A stretch of 64,000 bases of DNA from Gongronella butleri (Eukaryota > Mucoromycota > Mucoromycetes > Mucorales > Cunninghamellaceae), in contig JAIWZP010000020.1 of the NCBI GenBank assembly GCA_025201375.1, positions 372,001 to 436,000 of the forward strand, written 5' to 3'. Of this stretch, positions 23,813-34,256 are shown piece after piece. The number at the start of each line of letters is the position of its first letter. Position 1 is the stretch's first letter. The notes beneath the pieces were generated by a model. That model had not been told where the DNA came from. It saw only the letters and a list, made by a program, of their open reading frames with translations, and did no database searches. The position numbers and the translations under genes were made by a program.

Positions 23813-24871
23813 ATGGTGACGGACGTTTTCTCTATACTTCTGTCCCTGGGCATGGTCGTTGGCCCGGTTTTGGGCTATATCGACCAGGTACAACACATTT
23901 TTTGCTCAAAATTGCCCCTTTTACCGTTGAACTCGGGCTGATCTCCTTTTTCTTGCAATACAATAGTACCGGATCATCAAGCAGACAAAGACAAGCGAAG
24001 GCTTCAACAGCAAAGCATGCGCCATTTTGCTCTTTGCAAAGTAAAATACGAGAAATTGGCCGCAAATTGTCTTGGCTCACGCATTTTTTCCCTTTTTTGC
24101 AGCATTCTGCGCATCTTTTTCTGGTGAGACAAAAGCGCAAGGGCCCCGACCCTGCATGAAAATGAACTCATCTCTCCCTCCTTTTTTTTTAATAGGCTGG
24201 GCAGACGTTTTGACACGACGCTTCTTTTACAATCCATTGTAATGATTGTGACGCAACTGTTCCTGCTCGAGGTGGTTGTGCGGTACCGGCCTGCACCAAC
24301 GCTGATGGACGATGACGATAGCAGCAGCAGCTTGGCCGAGTCCGTGTCCATTCTATCCGAAGCGGCACATCCGTGGCAAAACGCGTGGCAGCGACGCAGC
24401 GAGTTTTGGAATTGGCCGTCGTACCTCGATTATTTCAACTTTTTGCTCGCGTTCACGACGGTCGTGAGTCTGCTGTACGTGTTTATGCACCAATGGGCCT
24501 CATTTGTGGAAATCATTGGCATCGTCAGCTTGAGCGTCGAAAGCACGCTGCCCATTCCGCAATGCTTGTCGCATTTCCGCCACCGGTCCACCCAGGGGTT
24601 CAGCAGGCTGGTCCTTGCCACTTGGGTAAGGGTGAAAAAAGCACGGATCCAATGGGGGGGCGCTCATTTCCTTTTTTTTCGCAAATTCTAGTTTCTCGGT
24701 GACACCTTCAAGGTCTTTTACTACATTTTCACGGGCGCGCCGCTTCAATTCATCGTGTGTGGTTGCTTCCAATTGTCCGTCGATTTTGTCATCGTGTTCC
24801 AATGCATCTGGTTCTCGTCCGTCGTGCGAAAATGGCTCAATGACACGCCTGCCTATGAAATCATCGAATAA
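23813..24871 (+). CDS. PQ-loop repeat membrane protein (SLC66A2/Any1-like)
   Basis: Five exons (23813-23887, 23967-24040, 24103-24123, 24196-24625, 24692-24871) give 259 aa. Exon 3 is a 21-nt microexon, and its phases (2 in, 2 out) are needed to keep the frame. PQ-loop 1 is MVVGPVLGYIDQYRIIKQTKTSEGF; the more usual Pro-Gln is replaced by Asp-Gln. PQ-loop 2 is VESTLPIPQCLSHFRHRSTQGF, with a true Pro-Gln. Several hydrophobic helices (LLLQSIVMIVTQLFLLEVV, FNFLLAFTTVVSLLYVF, FIVCGCFQLSVDFVIVFQ) support a multi-pass membrane protein. The family matches PQLC1/SLC66A2 and yeast Any1, endosome/TGN proteins linked to phospholipid scrambling and flippase antagonism. Substrate in this fungus is unknown. 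Confidence 0.87.
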
Positions 24872-25863
24872 TCTCTCCCCCCCCCCATCCCCATCCTTAA
24901 ATTATATGACATAATAATATACACCTTCCTTTTCTTTGACATCTTGCGAGCGACAGGCAGGAACAAATGGGCGGTGCCAGAAAAGTGAAAAAAAAGTGAC
25001 AGAAATGGACCCATGCGCGCTGATCCGAGTAGACAGAGAGCGGGGCTGAGCGGGCTTTGGACGGTGGTGCCGGGGACATGCAAGGCGCGCACGCGTGCCC
25101 CCCTCCCTGGGCCAAGCATGAAGCTTGTCATTGAGAGGCGTCATCGGTAGGTAAACAATAAAAATTTTTGCAAAAAAAAAAAAAAGCGTCTTATCAGTGA
25201 GTCAAAAAGGAGCGAGGAACAAGCACCAAGTGCTGTGGGGAAAGATGATCTGTGAATTGTTTGCTTTATGCGCCGCCACCCTCGCTATTTTTTTAAGTTT
25301 TTGGCAAATCCAACCCCCCGTTTCGCCATGAACGGCGCCCCACCCCCTATGCAAACAAGACCTTTTTTTGTGGTCAATCCATGCCATGGAAAGAAGAAAA
25401 AGACATGAAAAGAATAAAAGAAGGGAGCCACGAGGCCAAGCACGCGTGATATAAAAGCAAGCGTCTGATATTCTTGCCGAGTAAAAATACAGGAATTTGG
25501 GCTGCTGCTGCATGATTTTTCTCGGTGTGCACGTGGTGTCTTGTCCTCCATGTTTGTTTGTAGGGATTGGCGCGTCCCAATTGAGAAATTTTTCGAGTGC
25601 TCATGCGACGCCCTACTGCTTTTTTGGCGTCACACAAGCCCATCGCTCGTCTCGCAATGCGCCAATGGTAAGCCCACGTTGTCTCCAGGATGGCCTGCGG
25701 TCGCTCAATGACATCGTCATGGTATTTGGCGGAGCCAGATTTTTTTTCTTTTTTGTCTTTGATTTTTTGCGCTCTGATTCAATAAAAAGCCATGCTCTAC
25801 GGCCCATCCACATGTTTGTTCTTTTTTCCTTTTTCTTCAATTCCTTTCTATTTACAATTCATC
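24872..25863. other. Intergenic, no gene seen
   Basis: The only ORFs are chance ones. A C-run (24876-24885) and an AATAAA-like stretch near 25158 are present. The final 100 bases are a T-rich leader before the endopolyphosphatase start codon. Confidence 0.5.
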
Positions 25864-27611
25864 ATGGTTGTTTTGACTGCCAATGGATGGTTGCTTGCCG
25901 CCTGCTCCATGGCTGCCATGGCGCAGGCATCGCCCCTGCAATCCGTCCTGCAAAAAAACCTGCCCACGCTAATTGACCGCGAACCTGCGCAATACGGCCG
26001 CTTCCTGCACCTGACAGACATCCATGTAAAAAGCGAAAAATGACAGAAAAAAAAAATCAACATACAAAACAAAAACAAATCAAGAACAAGAAAAAAAAAA
26101 AGAAAAACGAGAAAGATCAACTCAATCCTTGGCGTCTTTTTTTTGCACTTTTTTTTTTAGCTGGACGATTATTATCAAGAGGGCGCTACCATCAAGTCGT
26201 ATTGTCACCGTGTGCCCAAAAAGAAGAAGAAGAAGAGAAAAACTGCACTCGCCGGCCATTGGGGCGCACCCGGCACGGAATGCGATGCTGCGCCGGCCAT
26301 GGTGTACCACAGCATCGAGGCCATTGCCAATGAATGGAGGGATAAGATTGACTTTATTGTGTGGACAGGCGACAATGCTCGGTACGTCGTGAAAAAAAAA
26401 AAAAAGGAAGCGAGAAAGAAAAGCGCCTAATTGACTTTTTTTTTTTTCTTTTCTTCTTTTATTTTTATAGTCACGACACGGAGCCCGGCAAGATTCGGCG
26501 GTCTGGATGGGAGATTTTGCAGTACAATGTGCGTATGACCGAGTTTCTGCAGCAGCATTTCCGGCGATCTAGCGACAACAGCAGCATTCCGCTTGTTCCA
26601 TGCCTTGGCAACAACGATGTGCATCCACACAACATGCTTGCGGGTCCCATGGTTCGCCCCGGCACCCGTGACCTTGTGGACGACAATCTGCAGCTGATCA
26701 TCTACCGCAATTTCTGGCTGGGCCTGATCCCAGATAGCCAGCACGACGCGTTCCGTCGCGGTGGGTATTTTGCTGTTGATGTGGCGCGTGGCATTCGCGT
26801 CTTATCGCTCAACACGCTGTATTTCTTCGACTCGAACACGGCCGTCGGCAATTGCATGGACGAGGGCCAGCCCGGGTGGGACCATGTTGACTGGATGCGT
26901 AGCCAATTGGAGCAGGCGCGCGCCGACGATGTCAAAGTGTATCTGATGGGCCACGTCCCGCCCTCGGAACGCACGTTCAAGCCAGACTGTCTCGATATTT
27001 ACACACGACTCTCGGTCGAATATCGCGATATCATCCAGGGACACTTTTATGGTCACGCCAATGCTGATCATTTCCAATTGCTCAGCACCGACTCGCTGAG
27101 CGGCCACGATGACGATCCATGGATGGAAACACGCAAAAGAGACGAAATCGTGTCCATCAGCGAGAGTCCCAATCGCCTCGCTGAGCGGCTACGCGACCAA
27201 TACAAGCAATTGGCCCACAAGGGCGGCAACGACGACAATTTGGTTGTTGTGCACGTGGCTCCGCCGTTGCTACCGCTGTACAATCCCACGTTCCGCGTTA
27301 ACGAATACAACAAGGACCATGACAGCCCTCAGTTCGGCATGTGGACCAAATATACCCAGTGGTACGTCGATGTTGCCGTGTGGAATGAAGCTTACGACAA
27401 TGGCAACACATCCAAGCCCGTATTCCAGCAAGAATATGCCACCGACACCGCCTATGACATGACTGACCTCTCGGCAAAGAGCTGGATCCAATTGGCAAGA
27501 CAGCTCACCGAACGCACCGCCGCCGCTCGCTCCCTCTGGACCCTCTACCTCACCAACATGGTCGTCCAGCAGGACGCAAGCCTCGACGAGGATCTCTTTT
27601 TGCTTGACTAG
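25864..27611 (+). CDS. ppn1: Vacuolar endopolyphosphatase (Ppn1-like)
   Basis: Three exons (25864-26025, 26161-26381, 26471-27611) give 507 aa. Endopolyphosphatase cleaves long inorganic polyphosphate in the vacuole. A hydrophobic N-terminus (LTANGWLLAACSMAAMAQA) is a signal peptide or anchor. Metallophosphatase motifs are all present. LTDIHLD supplies Asp52 and His54. WTGDNARHD (about 122-130) is diagnostic for this family. VPCLGNNDVHPHN carries the GNND block, YLMGHVPP a conserved His, and HFYGHANADHF the GHxH-like block. A Lys-rich insertion (VPKKKKKRKT) lies just after the YYQEGATIKSYC segment, where the family carries the Cys and charged linker. The splice between DIH and LDDYY interrupts the first active-site motif, so intron removal is essential. 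AATAAA sits 47 nt past the stop. Confidence 0.94.
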
Positions 27612-28336
27612 ACCTTTTTTCTTCATTTTTTTTTTTTTTACAATTAGACCAGCATTTAATAAAAAGTGAAAAAATCCAAGTGACGCGCATGACGCCCACG
27701 CGGCGGAGTTGGCGTGAAACGCGTAAAAATCAATGGGCGCTGCCCAATTCGCGCCTTAGTTGCTCGCCACGACGCGCCATCGCTCCAAAAAAAATGCCTT
27801 GTTTGCCCTAAAACTGGTCACACACGAACAAAAACAGGGCCCAGAGAGCCATTGAGCAACCGGATCGCCATCGGCTGGTATCTATGCGCGTTCGCAGTAA
27901 CGTTCCAATGATCGGCACGTGCATTGCTTGTTCGTCGTGGCATCCCAAGAGAAAGAGAGAGAGAAAAACAAGGTGTAAGGCTTTTGGGTACCATTGCTTG
28001 CAAGCAATGAGAACTATGCTTGCGGATGAATGGGGCGCTCGCATGCTGTGCGACGCGCGGCGGGTCAATTTACCTAAAGTGGGAATAAAAGAAGAAAAAA
28101 ATACAAGTGCTTGTGTCACAAATCGTAAGCACGCTCTTATTCTTTGGGACACACCCCTTTGAAAAAAGTCAATCAGCCTCTGTTGAACCGCGAGCCGAGT
28201 GACACAAAACGATAAATGATCCCTTGCGCCTCATTTCATCTCACAGATCAATGACTCGATGAAAAAAAAAAAAAAAAAAGAGGCGCCCTTCTTTTGTTCT
28301 TCTTATTTTCTTCTTCTCCTTTTGCCCCCTCCATCC
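27612..28336. other. Intergenic, no gene seen
   Basis: Apart from the poly(A) signal at 27658, no feature is recognised. The last 75 bases contain A-tract and T/C-rich leader sequence typical of this genome. Confidence 0.5.
27658..27663 (+). terminator. Probable polyadenylation signal AATAAA
   Basis: The signal lies 47 nt after the stop of the endopolyphosphatase gene, at the end of a T-rich 3' UTR. Confidence 0.5.
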
Positions 28337-30128
28337 ATGTCCTTGACTCCGGCATTGCTGTTGCTGGTGACATTATTAGGGTCATTTTGGCTGCAGCACG
28401 TCCATGCTGAGCCATTTTCAGCCGGTACACTCGTCCCACCACAAGCTTTTGCAGGTAAATGTCGAAAAAAAAAAAGGTGCCATCGGCCAAACTGGCCTGT
28501 TTAATTATTTTTTTGCTTTTCTGTAGCGTGTGCTTTGGCAAAACCGGATGCGATTTTCTGCTATGGCGGCAGCACGACACGGCAGGGCGACCTTGGCGAC
28601 GATGTTTTCTCGGATTCGACGCAAATTTCAAAATTGGATCTGACATCGTTCACATTTGACACGATCCCTTCGCTGTATTGGACGACAAACAACTACATGT
28701 ACCGCAATGCCGAGAATGTTGTGGTGCCTGTCGTCAACGGGTCGCAATTGTTTCTGTACGGCGGCTATGACACGCTCCAGTACGCTGGTTTCCTTGTGAT
28801 CCCTTCCGACACGGGCTTTCAAACCATCGCAAGTATAACCCCGCCCAATTACACCGTCAATTACACAGGCAATGCCACCTATTTCAGGTACAGCGCCCGC
28901 ACGATGGCCGACAAAACAACAACAACAAGGAAAAAAAGACGAACAATGGCTATTTACGCATTGTATCTAGATACGAAACAGCGGCCGTGCCTCTGCCAAA
29001 TAATCAGGTGTGGATCTTTGGTGGCCTTGCTACTCAGTAAGATGGCGCGACATGCATGCAGTAGACGCATTGATCCTAAAATCCACTATTTTTCCCATTT
29101 TTTCCATTTTGCCATCAGCACGTCGGCATTCAAGCTTGCCACCAATTCCGTCGTTTACTTCAGTCTCACAAGTGTAAGATCCAAGAAAAAATAAGAAAAA
29201 GGAACGACGATTCACATTCTAGGTACCAATAGAATCAATTCACGTCGATAAACACGACAACGCCCGGGGGCGCGACACGCTATGGCCACACGGCTAACTT
29301 GGCCAGCAATGGCACCGTGATTTACGTCGTGGGCGGGTTCACTGCGCAGCCAAACACGGTCAGCACCCAAGTCGACGCGACGTCATCTTTACAAGATGTC
29401 TGGACCTTTGACACTACAACGTCGCAATGGAATGCCGTCCTTGCCCAGTCCAACGCATCGACTCCCATCATCGGCAGAATGTACCACACGGCCACAAATC
29501 GTAAGATAAAGCAGATCACAAACGGAAAACAGCGCCAGTGACATGAATTCGTACATAAAAACTCACTTTTTTTTAAATCCGTAGTGCCAGGCACCGACTC
29601 GCTCTTTATCTTTGGCGGCGCGAGCACTCTCGTCAATAGTGGCAAGTGCAAAAAAAAAAAAAAAAAAAAAAAAACGAGGAATGGTGCAATGGTGCAAGGA
29701 AATCATAGAAAACACGTGTCATTTACCTGTTTTTTTTTGTAACAGTGTCGCAGCCCCAGTTCTTCATCAACGACACAGCCTACATTTACGACCTTGCGCA
29801 GAATCAAATGTTCCCTGTGAACATTACAAATCCATCTGCGGGCCCGACCCATCTGTTTAGTCATGCGGCCGTCGCGTATGAAAAGCAAAATTGCACGTAC
29901 ATCTTTGTTTTGTTTGGCCAGGGCGACGGCGGCAATCCGCTTTCGATCACGTACATTTTGAACGCGACAGACACCAAAAGCATGCAATGGCTCGGTCACG
30001 AGAATGCCGCCGCTAGCGGCAACAATGGTGGAAATGGATCGTCAGGTGCATCTGCCACGACAAATGGTCTGACGTCAGGCGCCATTGCCGGCATCTCGGT
30101 GGGCGTCGCCGTCGCGGGCGTAAGAAAT

Positions 30129-30174
<46 letters not shown>

Positions 30175-30519
30175 GCCCCTAATTTTCTGCCACTCTTTTT
30201 TTTGCTTTTTTTGCTTTTTTTGCTTGAATTGTAGATCGGCATTGGCAGCGCGCTGATTGCCTACTATTTCAAAAAGAAAAAGAAGAAGCAGGACTTCCGG
30301 ATTGAGCTGTCAGACCCCCGCAATGCGGACGCGATGCGCCTGACAACCGCGTTTCACCAGGATTTCCACCAAGAACCGCAGAATTTCCATCAATATGCCC
30401 ATACGGAATACACAGAATCAACCACTCAGTCACCAGGAAGCTACGATACAGCCGTCAACCCTTTCCAAAGCGTAAAACCAGACGGCGTCATTCATACCAA
30501 ACCATTTGCCAAGGAATAA
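28337..30519 (+). CDS. Kelch-repeat single-pass membrane protein
   Basis: Eight exons (28337-28454, 28527-28887, 28971-29036, 29119-29173, 29233-29500, 29585-29641, 29746-30119, 30235-30519) close in frame to 527 aa. The N-terminus is a signal peptide (LTPALLLLVTLLGSFWLQHVHA). Kelch-like blades follow, each with a hydrophobic run and Gly-Gly: AIFCYGGS, LFLYGGYD, VWIFGGLA, VIYVVGGF and LFIFGGAS. A Gly/Ser/Thr stretch leads to one membrane helix (about 413-441), then KKKKKKQDFRIELS and a His/Gln/Thr-rich cytosolic tail. Mucoromycota carry many such extracellular-kelch membrane proteins; function is unknown. The intron at 29642-29745 must use a GC donor (GCAAGTG) to keep frame. The last intron begins with a 43-nt A-run. 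The stop codon is embedded in an AATAAA at 30515-30520. Confidence 0.86.
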
Positions 30520-30520
30520 A
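30515..30520 (+). terminator. AATAAA overlapping the kelch-gene stop codon
   Basis: The TAA stop (30517-30519) lies inside AATAAA. If used, cleavage would fall about 10-30 nt later and leave a very short 3' UTR. Confidence 0.4.
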
Positions 30521-31184
30521 AGAAAATTCAGTCTCATGCGTGCAGTTTTTGAGTCGCAATTGCTCTTTTGATACTGTATAACCGTGAAGATGCAAAAAAA
30601 AAAGGACTCTTTAAACATCAGAATTCGTTTTTGCATTACTGGAAATGGTGGTCAACGCATCGAAATGTAGAATTGCGACCAACTCGATGTTTTGCTCGTG
30701 CTTTAGTGCTCCGATCTCCATTAAATTTGGACCAGTGCGACTGCCAGAAATCCAAAATAGTTACAGCCAGCTATAAAATACAGTACCCAACATGTTTAAA
30801 CAACATCTGAAAAGGCGTCAAAATACCAAAATGCACCTGTTTGACATTTTTCTGACATTGTTGCGCCCCCAATCCCCATCAAAGTTGTTGCGGTGGTTTC
30901 TCAGAAATGTCGAAAGCAATTGAACATGTTTCCAGCATTTTCTCCTGTCGAATAACATCAAAATGGCTTAAATTGACCAAAAAAATGTGTACTTGGTCAT
31001 TTTTCGGCGAGAAAACAGCCTATCAATGCAAAAGAGAGATGCTAAATAAACGAGGAGTGAGTTGAGAAGCCAAAACAGTCTGCTCAAACGAGGCGATTCT
31101 GTTGAGAAATCAGCGAGCTAGCAATCAAGGGTCGATTTAGCCTTGAATTTGCAGCCAACGCGTATCTCAACATTGTATCAAGCA

Positions 31185-31860
31185 TATTACTGAAAAAACT
31201 TGAAATCATTGGAGCCCTTCGTCCATCAGTAACTGGTTCAAATATGGGATCATTTAGTCAAGCATGCCGGGAGAAATTCAAAAAAGATGAATTTGGCCCT
31301 GGCTTTTTCCAGGAAACATGTATCTTGAGACTGAGCTGGCGGATCGCTGAGAAAACTTGACATCGTTGGAGTTTTGTGCTTTGCATTATCTGGTCCAAAG
31401 TTGGGACCAGATAAACACGTGCTCAGGAAGACACCCGCAGTGCCGCAGAGGCTGCAAAAAAAAGGAAGAAGGTAAAATTACCACCATTTGGTCTCGTACG
31501 GCGAAAACAACGGCTGAGCGCCCCGACGCGTGAGTCACCTCAAATGAATGAACCAGCGGGCAAACGCGGTAAAAGCGCTTGTGGTTTTGGGACATCGCTT
31601 CGATTTTTCGGCGAGTTGGCCTTCAGGGATCGTTTTGACCTTGATTAGGAGGCTTGCATTTATGAAAATGCATTTTCTCAGGACTGGGTGATCCGATTTC
31701 TATGTAGAAAATCTTGGAATCATCGAATTTTTGAGTCAAGTACCATATCCATTTATCTAAATTTGGCGCCATCATACGGTCAGGCTCGTCGGGAGAAACG
31801 CGTAAAATACTTACTGTACCTACTGTAGTAGTTGGGTGGCTCAAAATCTACACATAATGT
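31185..31860 (-). repeat. Family D repeat, inverted diverged copy
   Basis: Its reverse complement matches modules of the tandem array at 43370-44520. Shared blocks: TTTCTCCCGACGAG with TTTACGCG; AAATCGGATCACCCAGTCCTG; the GGTCAAAACGATCCCTGAAG block with GCCAACTCGCCG; CACAAGCGCTTTTACCGCG; TTCATTTGAGGTGACTCACG; GGGGCGCTCAGCCGTTG; and a CCAACTTTGGACCAG block. Two sub-copies of the AACTTGA(A/C)ATC(A/G)TTGGAG module lie about 150 bp apart near 31196 and 31347. Confidence 0.75.
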
Positions 31861-31879
31861 TTTACCGATGCGACTCTTG

Positions 31880-32645
31880 CTTTTTGAAAAACCGTTCAAA
31901 CCAGTAGTCGACCGAGTCATTGTGCAGCAAGTGAATCCAAAATTCTGACATTTCCACAAATCCGGCACGAGCCTCTCAAAATATTTTGTGGATCGCGGTG
32001 AAATGGCACCGATCGAAGGAGACGCACTCGCGTGCCATTTCCTGATTGTTTGCTTGCCCCGCGATGGATGAACTTTGCACGCTTGCATGCAAAAGTCGAT
32101 GATCAAACATTGGATCAATTTTCAAACTTGCTTTTCTCGACAACTGGAAATATAATCAACGATGCTTTTACAGTAGTAGAATGCGGAATGCCTCTATATC
32201 GGCATTTTCAAAATCAAAAATTTTGCCTGCCGTTGTAGGAGGGTTCACCAGGCAAATGCCGATACAGTATACGAAACAGTGTATCATCTAGCGCTTGAAG
32301 TCGTCAAATGAAACCTGAAATTGCGCCGTTATACAGTACTGCCTGTTCTAAGGCCAACAAAACCGATATAGAGGCTGTCTATATATGATAGCGGCATTCT
32401 ACTGTAACGTGCCAAATGCTGCTGCTGAATCTCCACCGAATGAAACAAGTTTCACGGCAATCTGATCAAAACTGGCCGAGGAAATACACTTTTTCAACAA
32501 AATAAAAATTCAATGGCGATTTGCTCGACACTGTCTAGTCAACCCCCGATTTTTATTTGTCATATTTAATAAAAAAGGGGGGCAAAGCATCTAATGGGAT
32601 GACTTGCAGCGCGCCAGCTTGGGTTTTACAGTAACTTTTTGCATC
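31880..32645 (+). repeat. Dispersed repeat family C, copy carrying a MITE insertion
   Basis: It aligns with 44745-45255 in the same orientation: GAGTCATTGTGCA; GAATCCAAAAT; ACATTT(C/T)CACAAAT; ATATTT(T/C)GTGGATCG; TTGTTTGCT; a GCGATTTGCTCGACA/ACAATTTGCTCAACA block; GTCTAGTC; ATGACTTGCAGCGCGC. The alignment is broken only by 32171-32404, the MITE. Confidence 0.8.
32171..32404. mobile_element. Tc1/mariner-type MITE with TA target duplication
   Basis: The element is 234 bp long and non-coding. The left end reads CAGTAGTAGAATGCGGAATG then CCTCTATATCGG. The right end reads CCGATATAGAGG, then GCGGCATTCTACTG. These form imperfect terminal inverted repeats of about 33 bp, with an extra ~10 bp in the right arm. 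It is flanked by TA on both sides (32169-32170 and 32405-32406). The paralogous family C copy has the unoccupied site at 45022-45023, reading CATTTAACGTG with a single TA. This supports one clean TA-targeted insertion. No transposase is present in the window. Confidence 0.85.
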
Positions 32646-32703
32646 GGTCATTTATTTCACCAGGCAGCGGCCCACTCATCATCAGCCCACAAAAATGTGC
32701 AAA

Positions 32704-32747
32704 ATAAAAAAATAAAAAAATAAAAAAAAATAAAAAAAATAAAAATT
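32704..32747. repeat. AAAATAAA-type low-complexity tract
   Basis: A run of A-tracts separated by single T residues. This is simple sequence. Confidence 0.8.
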
Positions 32748-33416
32748 CCATGCAATCCACTACCTTAATTTAGAAGTGTCAAACCTTAAATTTTGCAAAA
32801 AAAATTCGCAACAAAGAAGGCACTTTTCTCAGTCGATCGGCGTTCATGCATCACTCTTTAGATATTTTTCTTGCTTTGGGGCGGCCTGCCATTTTATCAG
32901 CCAATAGCAAATTGTCGGAGTTACCTGCTTGGGATGCATTGATCACTCGGAGTTCGAAATTTCACAAATTTGGCATTTTCTGAGATTGAAATGTGTGACC
33001 CCTGAGTGACACCTGTGTGACCCCTGAATTTTTCAAAAGTGATCGTAGAGCTTTGGGGGTTTAAGCTTTTTTGTTGTAAATTTTGCGCTGAATTCGAAGC
33101 GGCTATTTTTGAGCGGGATCGACCAGGCAGATGGACAGATGAATGCAAAATAGTACAAATTGGAGGCTTTTGACATTTTCGAATTCAGAAAAAATCGGGC
33201 GGGTCCGTCTTGAACACTAGGCTATAGTTCACGTCGTGACGCATGTTTCATTGGCGGGCGAGCAGGCTGTAAAAAAATTTCTAGAGGCACAACAACACGC
33301 CGGCAAAGTCTGAAAAACACGCTTTTTGGTGTTTAAAAGGTATGATAAACGTGTACGTTTTTGTGCAGTGCAGCGCGTATGTAGCTGCAGCCTGCAGGCA
33401 GTGAAATGGTACAGAG

Positions 33417-34256
33417 TACAGTACGTAGCACCACGCACACGTCAGTTTTTGTCTGCTGAGGAGATGCAAACATGGAGCGACAGACGATCAAACGCATTAC
33501 TGTACCGGCGGTATTTGTGTGCAAAAATCCAAAACGGATTTCATTTGTGCTTTTGTGCATTTTCTCGGGCACTTTTTTGCCGCCGAGATCCCGCGAAGCA
33601 GCCTGATACTGTACGTATTTTTCACGCATGCAGAAGCTCAAATTTGTGAATACAATACAGTAATGCAAGCGGCAAAATTAAAAAAACACAGCCCGCTCCT
33701 TCCCATTCTGTTGACCAAAGTTCATGCCCGTTTCCATTCGGTTGACAAAGGTTCTTGCGGATCGCATCAGTGCAGTGCCAAGAACGGGCGTTTTATCATA
33801 TCACAATTAAAAACCACGACTGGCAAACTGAGCAAACTTGCAGCTGAGGCACCGCTCTTGCGCAACGAAACTGACACCAAGAAGATGCTAGTGCACAAAT
33901 TCATTCAAGTACAGTATTATACTACTGTACACAGTATCAATGGAGGATTCTCTGTCAAGTGTCAAACAAATGCCATGCTCATCATTTGCATCATACAGTA
34001 CGTATCATACTGTATCATATTACTGTACAAAGCGTGATTTGAGCACATTTGTACTGTACTTTATTTGCTACTGCTGGTGAAATTCACTCTACAATTTTTC
34101 CTGGTAGATGCGCACCACAGTCGCTCGCAAGCTTCACTACTGAAGGTACTTTATTAGATGAACAAAGGGAAATCGCGTTTAATGTCAAGAAAAGGTCACT
34201 TTCGCATACAGTAATTCGCTTTTCCAAGGCATCAAGATCCCGTAGCGCGTACTGTA
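33417..34256. repeat. Cluster of TACAGTA/TACTGTA heptamers
   Basis: Instances read by eye start at 33417, 33498, 33607, 33656, 33910, 33923, 33994, 34008, 34021, 34052, 34207 and 34250. That is twelve of a single motif (each is the reverse complement of the other) in 840 bp. About 0.1 would be expected in random DNA of even composition. More occur at 30572, 30779, 31812, 31821, 32263, 32332 and 32627, and at the MITE edges. Spacing is irregular, so this is not a simple satellite. Confidence 0.8.

Noticed and set aside
33519..34037. 172-aa ORF in the repeat island
   Set aside because: Overlaps the TACWGTA cluster, has no domain-like pattern and no splice partners, and composition is like the non-coding flanks.
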